This document shows, piece after piece, positions 6,635-11,457 of a stretch of DNA of 11,457 nt. The DNA comes from an uncultured Oscillibacter sp. (GTDB taxonomy: Bacteria; Bacillota; Clostridia; Oscillospirales; Oscillospiraceae), in contig CAJUOD010000092.1 of the NCBI GenBank assembly GCA_910587875.1, positions 1 through 11,457 on the forward strand, given 5' to 3'. Position 1 is the first letter of the stretch; each line of letters opens with the position of its first letter. The notes below the pieces were generated by a model. It worked only from the letters and a program-made list of their open reading frames with translations, did no database searches and was not told the DNA's origin. Made by a program: the position numbers and the translations under genes.

Positions 6635-6956
6635 AGGAACCACCAGAGCCAAGAAGGCCGTGGCCCTGCAGTACGGCCCCGGGGACACCGCGCCCGTCAT
6701 CGTGGCCTCCGGCATGGGCTACATGGCCGAGAAAATCGTGGAGACCGCCGCCGACTGCGGCGTGCCCATATACGAGGACAACTCCCTGTCCACACTCCTC
6801 ACCCAGCTCCAGCTGGGACAGGAGATCCCGGAGAGCCTGTATCAGGCCATCGTGGAGATTTACGTGTACTTCCTCCACTTCGACCCCACCGGGAACACGA
6901 AAACCCAGCAGGAGCGCGGCCAGACGCCGCCCAGCGAAACGGAGGGAACCACATGA
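6621..6956 (+). CDS. FlhB C-terminal-domain homologue (FhlB/YlqH-like)
   Basis: This 111-residue soluble protein is homologous to the cytoplasmic C-terminal domain of FlhB, the export-gate subunit that changes substrate specificity once hook growth ends. Visible family features are KKAVALQY (11-18), AP followed by VASGMGYMAEKI (28-39), GVPIYEDNSL (47-56) and IPESLYQAIVEIY (69-81). The transmembrane part of FlhB is absent. The autocleavage motif NPTH, which should precede AVAL, is replaced by residues of the TRAKK segment (8-12). It therefore cannot self-cleave like FlhB and probably acts as a stand-alone partner of the FliK-like protein. The tail (88-111) is polar and low-complexity. ATG 6621 is preferred; an in-frame TTG at 6600 would add seven residues. 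It overlaps the FliK-like stop by 14 bp and the PilZ start by 4 bp (ATGA). Confidence 0.85.
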   Translation: MSRSEGTTRAKKAVALQYGPGDTAPVIVASGMGYMAEKIVETAADCGVPIYEDNSLSTLLTQLQLGQEIPESLYQAIVEIYVYFLHFDPTGNTKTQQERGQTPPSETEGTT

Positions 6957-7549
6957 CAGCCAACCGCACCTACCTGATTCTCGACACCCAGAACCACGCC
7001 CTGGCCAACGGCGAGCTGGCCACGGCGCCGGGGGCCTCCCCCATGCGGCTGAACATCCTGAACAACAAGGTGGACGACGTGATGACCCACGAGGTGGTCA
7101 CCCTGTTCAGCGCCAGCAGCGAGGAGCTCCCCATCCAGTGCCGCATCCTCCGCCAGCGGGGGGACGCGGTGCTCCTGGAGAAAATCGCCACCCTGGACCC
7201 CGAGGTCCGGCGGAACCTGCGGGTCCCGGTGAAGTTCGACACCTTCCTCTACCCGCTGCCCGACTCCGCATGGAGGGCACGGCGGCGCGTGCAGTCCATC
7301 GACCTCAGCTGCGGCGGCATCGCCTTCTACGCGGACTGCCAGCTGGAGCTGCACGAGCAGATGGAAATTGTCATCGTCCCCACGGAGGAGCCGGTGATCC
7401 TGCGCTGCGAGATCCTGCGGAAGCAGGAGCTCCAGAACGACCGTTTTCTGTACGCCACCAAGTTTGTGGACATGTGCGAGGACGAGGAGGTCGTGGTCCG
7501 GGAGGCGGTGTTCAGCCTTCAGCTGCAAAGCCGCGACGCCCAGGACTGA
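6953..7549 (+). CDS. PilZ-domain cyclic-di-GMP-binding protein
   Basis: This 198-residue soluble protein is a probable c-di-GMP effector. The C-terminal PilZ domain (about 84-192) keeps both ligand motifs: RxxxR at R86-R90 in VRRNLRVPV and DxSxxG at D117, S119 and G122 in SIDLSCGG. It continues with a beta-barrel pattern through ILRCEILRKQ and FLYATKFVDM. Residues 1-80 form a separate domain, possibly the N-terminal barrel of YcgR-type flagellar brakes, but I cannot recognise it with certainty. YcgR and MotI proteins slow flagellar rotation when c-di-GMP is high, so a motility role is natural beside flagellar genes. Its other neighbour, a wall-anchored surface protein, makes a surface-related role possible too. 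The start overlaps the preceding stop (ATGA), so translation is probably coupled. The SLH gene follows after 22 bp. Confidence 0.88.
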   Translation: MTANRTYLILDTQNHALANGELATAPGASPMRLNILNNKVDDVMTHEVVTLFSASSEELPIQCRILRQRGDAVLLEKIATLDPEVRRNLRVPVKFDTFLYPLPDSAWRARRRVQSIDLSCGGIAFYADCQLELHEQMEIVIVPTEEPVILRCEILRKQELQNDRFLYATKFVDMCEDEEVVVREAVFSLQLQSRDAQD

Positions 7550-7571
7550 CGGAATGAGGAGGAAATACGCT

Positions 7572-10500
7572 ATGACTCAAAACACCCGCGCCCGCCGCGC
7601 TTACATACCAGGGTCCGTCCGTCTGGCGGCCCTGGTTCTCACTGCCCTGGCCCTCTTCGCCTTCCTCGCCGTCCGCCCGGCCCGGGCGGCGGAGTGGATG
7701 ACCCCCTACCTGGAACAGGTCAAGGAGTGGGGCGTCATGCGGGGGGACTCCCAGGGCAACCTCCACGAGGACCGGAACATCACCCGGGCGGAGTTCGTCA
7801 CCCTGGTGAACCGGGCCTTCGGCTACACGGAGCCCAGCCCCGACAACCCCTTCTCCGACGTGAACCCCAACGACTGGTTCGCCGAGGATATCAGCATCGC
7901 CCGGCAGGCGGGCTACTTCAACGGCACCAGCGCCAACACCGCCTCCCCCCACGCCCTGGTGACCCGGGAACAGGCCGCCGTCCTTCTGGGCCGGTGCCTC
8001 CGCTTCCAGGGGGTGCCCAATGCGGCCAACTCCACCTTTACCGACATGCAGGACATCGGCGGCTGGAGCCGCGGCCTGGTGCAGGAGGCGGCGGACCTTG
8101 GCATCATCCAGGGCTACGCCGACGGCAGCTTTAAGCCCAGCCTGCCCATCACCCGGGGCCAGATGGCCTGCTTCCTGGTCCGCGCCCTGGGCACCCTGGT
8201 CCAGGAGCCCGGCGAGCAGACCTCCGGCGGCGTGTACGGCAACCTGACCATCACCACCCCCGGAGTCAAGCTGAAGGACACCACCGTCACCGGAAACCTC
8301 TACCTCACCGGCGGCGTGGGCCTGGGCAATGTGGAACTGGAAAATGTCAACGTCCTGGGCAAAATTGTCATCTGCGGCGGCGGCGAGGCCGAGGGAGGCA
8401 AGCAGAGCGTCCTCCTGCGCAACGTCACCGCCGGGGCCCTGGAGCTGGACAGCCTGTCCGACCAATTCCTCTCCATTCAGGCCGAGGGCCTGACCAACAT
8501 CGACGAAGTCACCATCCGCACCTCCGGCTACCTGGAGGACCGGACGGAGGACGGCCTGGGCCTCCAGACCATCCGGCTGGACGGCGTCGAGGGCGCCCAG
8601 CTCCAGCTGGCGGGCAACATCAAGCGGGTCGTCGACCTGACCCCGGGCTCCAACATCCAGCTGGCCCAGGGCGTGGCGGACGTGATCACCATGGACGAAA
8701 AGGCCGTAAACGCCACCCTGACCATCGACGACCGGGCCTCCATTCGGGAGCTGAACCTGGACCGGGCCACCCAGGTGGGCGGCGAGGGAGACATCGGACA
8801 CCTGAATATCAACGCCGCCGGATCCACGGTCACCATGCTGCCGGACACCATCTACATCCGGCCCGGCATCACCGGAAACGTCTACAACCAAAATATGAAC
8901 AGCATCGCCGCCGCCGAGTCCTCCGAGGATCCCCGGCTGCTGGCGGGCTATCCCAAGGCCCGGAACATCGCCCCCACCTCCGCCGACGCGGTGTTCAGCA
9001 CCAACAAGGCGGGCACCATCCACTGGGCCGTCACCGCCCTGATGGACGGCTCCCTGGGAGAAGAGGAGCTGATGAACCCCGGCAATAACGCCAAGATTCT
9101 CCGCAGCGGCACCCTCCGGGCCACCGCCTCCAACACGGAGATCACCGCCCGGCTCACCGGACTCACCAGAGAGGGCTCCTACTACATCTCCGCCCTGCTG
9201 GAGGACGCCCGGGGCCGCCGGAGCCCGGTGAAGATCGCGGCCTTCACCACGCCGGACGACTCCGCCCCCAACTTCGCCAACGGCTATCCCCAGAACCCCA
9301 TCCTGACGGTGGACGCCGACAACGAGCAGGTGGCCCAGGTCATGGTCATGGCCACCAAGGACTGCCAGATGTACTACGTGCTCCTTCCCAGGGGCTCCAC
9401 GGCGCCCACGGCGGCGGACTTCCGCTCCGCGGCCCTGCCCGGGAACCTGGGCTACGGCGTGGTCACCCTGCGGAAGAACACGCCCTTCCTGGTCTCCCGG
9501 ATCAACACGTCCCACCTCCAGGAGCAGACCCAGTACGATCTTTACCTCTGGCTGAATGACGCGGACAACGGCAAGAGCTCCGCCGTCCGCCGCCTCCAGT
9601 TCACCACCAGGGACATGACCCCGCCCACCATCCAGGACCTGAAGGTCATCAGCTTCACGGGCAACTCCGTCACGCTGTCCTTTACGCTGGATGAGCCCGG
9701 CTCCTTCAGCTGGGCCGCCGTGACCAAGGACGAGTCCATCCGGGTGAACAAGGAAAATCCCACCCTGAACGACCAGATCAAAATTGAGAACATCCTGGTG
9801 GACGGCAAGACCGTCGTCCGCCGGGGCGGCCCCGTCCGGGCCGCCAGGGGCGCCACGGCCTACACCTTCACCGTCACCGGGCTCCAGGGCCAGACCACCT
9901 ACGACCTCTACTACATGGCCAAGGACACCGCCGGGAACTACTGCGTGTACAACAAGTCCATCGCCTTCCCCTTCCCCATCCGGACTCAGGACAACCAGGC
10001 CCCCACCGTAGACAAACGGTACAGCCACTCCGAGCTGGACCAGGACACCAACATCGAATACGCCTATCTGGACAGCGATGTGGCCCTGGTGTTCAGCGAG
10101 GAGGTCCAGGGCTTCAACAAGACCAGCACCGGGGCGGAGGACGACCCCGACGACTTCCACGCCCTCTACAACCGGGTCCTCACCACCTCCGGGGACGACC
10201 AGGTCAAGGCCAAGAACGCCCTGGCCCTGGCCCTGGCGGACCACATCACCCTCCACACCGGCACGGCCCCCGGGCGCGGGGAGCCCCCTAAGGACAGCTA
10301 CGTGCCCAACAAGGCCACCATCCTGCCGGCGAACCTGGAGTCCACGCCCGCGTGGATTGACTACCGGGAGGCCGTCGTCACCCGGGAGGGCGGCCAGACC
10401 GTCATCACCTTCCCCGCCGAGAAGGGCATCCAGCTCCAGAGCGGCGCTCAGTACTACTTCTACGTCAAGCAGATGCAGGACACCGCCGAGCCCGTCAGCA

Positions 10501-11457
10501 ACAAGCTGGCCTCTGCCACCGTGGCCATCAACACCATCTCCGCCCGGGTGGACTTCGGAGAAAACCCCGACGGAGACGACATCAATGGCGAGAAGCTGAC
10601 CATCTTCCGGATGGACCCCAACGAGGCCACCCAGTACGCGCCCCTCACCGCCCGGTGGGATCTGATCCTCTGGGCCTACGACGACATCGAGTACCACCTG
10701 TACGTCCGCCGCGTCGGCGAGCAGAAGTGGACCCAGCTCACCGACCCGGACAGCCCCATCCACGCCATGGTCTCCGGCCGGAAGGTCTTCCACAGCCTCA
10801 ACGGCAGCATCGGGTCTGAAAAAATGATTTCGTGCGGCTTCTTCGGCATGCAGCCGGGCCACAAGGGCCTGCCCTACCTGCGGGACCTGTCCGAGGTCCT
10901 GGAGTTCGGCATCCTCCCCACCGAGGGCGGCCTGGACGGCAGCGTCCAAATGGAGGCGGAGCTCTACACCGGCACCAACTCCCAGCTCAGCCCCATCGTA
11001 CGGGCCGGACAGGGCACCAAGGAAGAGGTGTTCGACAAGCTCCCGGCCCCGCTGGAGCGGGTCAGCAACCCGAAAACCTATGCGTTCACCGTCTCCTCGG
11101 ACCGCATCCCCGAGGTCAGCCTGGACGGGGCCATCACCGCCGGCGACACCCGCGTCTCCGTCCCCTCGTACCTGACCCTGAGCGGCAGGGTCTTTGCCCT
11201 GGCGGTCCCCGTCAAGTCCGTCACTTCCGACACCAATTATGAGGTGGAGGGCGGAACGCGCTACGCGCCCAGCCTGGAGGCCGGCGGTGCCCTGGTCCCC
11301 CTGAGCAGCATTCCCAAGGGGCTGCGGAACGAGGCCGAGACGCCGATGCATCTCCACCAGAACCATCCCAAGCCCAGCCTGGTCGCCCATCCCCAGAACC
11401 TCCCCAACAAAATCAGGGCCGCCAACTCGGGGGAGTCGCTGGTGAACGGCGGCGGAT
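7572..11457 (+). CDS. Large secreted SLH-domain surface protein with beta-helix and Ig-like domains (3' end outside window)
   Basis: The reading frame stays open for 1,295 codons and runs off the right edge. The ATG has GAGGAGG about eight bases upstream. Residues 1-39 form a Sec signal peptide: basic N region, hydrophobic LAALVLTALALFAFLAV (18-34) and an ARA cleavage site before A40. Three SLH domains follow (about 40-86, 91-145, 154-207), with anchor motifs ITRAEF (70-75), VTREQA (130-135) and ITRGQM (193-198). These would bind pyruvylated cell-wall polysaccharide. Residues 221-442 show short repeating strands (GNLTI, GNLYL, LENVNVLGKIVI) typical of a right-handed beta-helix. Next come Fn3/Ig-like modules (about 460-560, 563-680, 683-806) ending in motifs such as AAFTTPDD and QFTTRDMTPP, then a fourth resembling the SbsA-type Ig domain (VALVFSEEV; about 808-987). 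Residues 988-1295 are unrecognised. Role unknown; S-layer, adhesin or envelope scaffold are all possible. It is the last visible gene of the FliK-like/FhlB/PilZ operon. Confidence 0.9.
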   Translation, partial: MTQNTRARRAYIPGSVRLAALVLTALALFAFLAVRPARAAEWMTPYLEQVKEWGVMRGDSQGNLHEDRNITRAEFVTLVNRAFGYTEPSPDNPFSDVNPNDWFAEDISIARQAGYFNGTSANTASPHALVTREQAAVLLGRCLRFQGVPNAANSTFTDMQDIGGWSRGLVQEAADLGIIQGYADGSFKPSLPITRGQMACFLVRALGTLVQEPGEQTSGGVYGNLTITTPGVKLKDTTVTGNLYLTGGVGLGNVELENVNVLGKIVICGGGEAEGGKQSVLLRNVTAGALELDSLSDQFLSIQAEGLTNIDEVTIRTSGYLEDRTEDGLGLQTIRLDGVEGAQLQLAGNIKRVVDLTPGSNIQLAQGVADVITMDEKAVNATLTIDDRASIRELNLDRATQVGGEGDIGHLNINAAGSTVTMLPDTIYIRPGITGNVYNQNMNSIAAAESSEDPRLLAGYPKARNIAPTSADAVFSTNKAGTIHWAVTALMDGSLGEEELMNPGNNAKILRSGTLRATASNTEITARLTGLTREGSYYISALLEDARGRRSPVKIAAFTTPDDSAPNFANGYPQNPILTVDADNEQVAQVMVMATKDCQMYYVLLPRGSTAPTAADFRSAALPGNLGYGVVTLRKNTPFLVSRINTSHLQEQTQYDLYLWLNDADNGKSSAVRRLQFTTRDMTPPTIQDLKVISFTGNSVTLSFTLDEPGSFSWAAVTKDESIRVNKENPTLNDQIKIENILVDGKTVVRRGGPVRAARGATAYTFTVTGLQGQTTYDLYYMAKDTAGNYCVYNKSIAFPFPIRTQDNQAPTVDKRYSHSELDQDTNIEYAYLDSDVALVFSEEVQGFNKTSTGAEDDPDDFHALYNRVLTTSGDDQVKAKNALALALADHITLHTGTAPGRGEPPKDSYVPNKATILPANLESTPAWIDYREAVVTREGGQTVITFPAEKGIQLQSGAQYYFYVKQMQDTAEPVSNKLASATVAINTISARVDFGENPDGDDINGEKLTIFRMDPNEATQYAPLTARWDLILWAYDDIEYHLYVRRVGEQKWTQLTDPDSPIHAMVSGRKVFHSLNGSIGSEKMISCGFFGMQPGHKGLPYLRDLSEVLEFGILPTEGGLDGSVQMEAELYTGTNSQLSPIVRAGQGTKEEVFDKLPAPLERVSNPKTYAFTVSSDRIPEVSLDGAITAGDTRVSVPSYLTLSGRVFALAVPVKSVTSDTNYEVEGGTRYAPSLEAGGALVPLSSIPKGLRNEAETPMHLHQNHPKPSLVAHPQNLPNKIRAANSGESLVNGGG

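Noticed and set aside
5189..6715. Long minus-strand open frame opposite the FliK-like gene
   Set aside because: Low-complexity antisense translation; the plus-strand frame has a ribosome binding site, an operon context and a FliK-type C terminus.
7512..11390. An open frame of about 1,290 codons on the minus strand
   Set aside because: It is fully antisense to the SLH gene, and its translation is a monotonous Gly/Val/Asp/His/Leu sequence without recognisable domains. GC-rich third positions in the sense gene remove stop codons from this frame. The sense frame has a signal peptide, SLH motifs and a ribosome binding site.

Overview
The window looks like a chromosomal motility and chemotaxis locus from a high-GC, flagellated Gram-positive anaerobe, most likely a member of the Clostridia such as the Oscillospiraceae. 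This placement is inferred from three things: strong Shine-Dalgarno sites, a FlgM and SigD-type promoter with Firmicutes-style spacing, and a FliK-like/FhlB-like pair resembling the ylqG-ylqH neighbourhood beside an S-layer-homology (SLH) surface protein. GC-rich third codon positions produce very long but meaningless antisense open frames throughout.

Layout, left to right. Positions 1-336, read leftwards, hold the first codons of a probable flgN and all of flgM, the anti-sigma-28 factor. FlgM is preceded by a good sigma-28 promoter (393-419). Positions 553-5099, also leftwards, hold a compact chemotaxis operon in the order cheA, cheW, cheR, cheB, with gaps of 21-29 bp. It ends in a strong intrinsic terminator (502-533) that separates it from flgM. 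A 95-bp divergent control region follows. Positions 5195-11457, read rightwards, hold a second tight operon: a FliK-like protein, a short FlhB C-terminal homologue, a PilZ-domain protein, and a very large secreted SLH protein that runs off the right edge (at least 1,295 residues without a stop).

How they fit together. CheA, CheW, CheR and CheB form the receptor-coupled kinase core and the receptor methylation/demethylation adaptation pair. FlgM holds sigma-28 inactive until the hook is complete. FliK-type and FlhB-type proteins set flagellar export specificity, so the FliK-like/FhlB-like pair probably acts on, or in parallel with, that switch. The PilZ protein keeps both c-di-GMP-binding motifs. 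Its placement between export-switch genes and a cell-wall-anchored surface protein suggests that motility state and surface properties are coordinated. The chemotaxis genes are textbook. The least understood part is the rightward operon: a degenerate FlhB-like protein without the autocleavage motif, a c-di-GMP effector and a giant beta-helix/Ig-type SLH protein in one transcription unit.

No RNA genes, insertion sequences, CRISPR arrays or prophage genes were seen.
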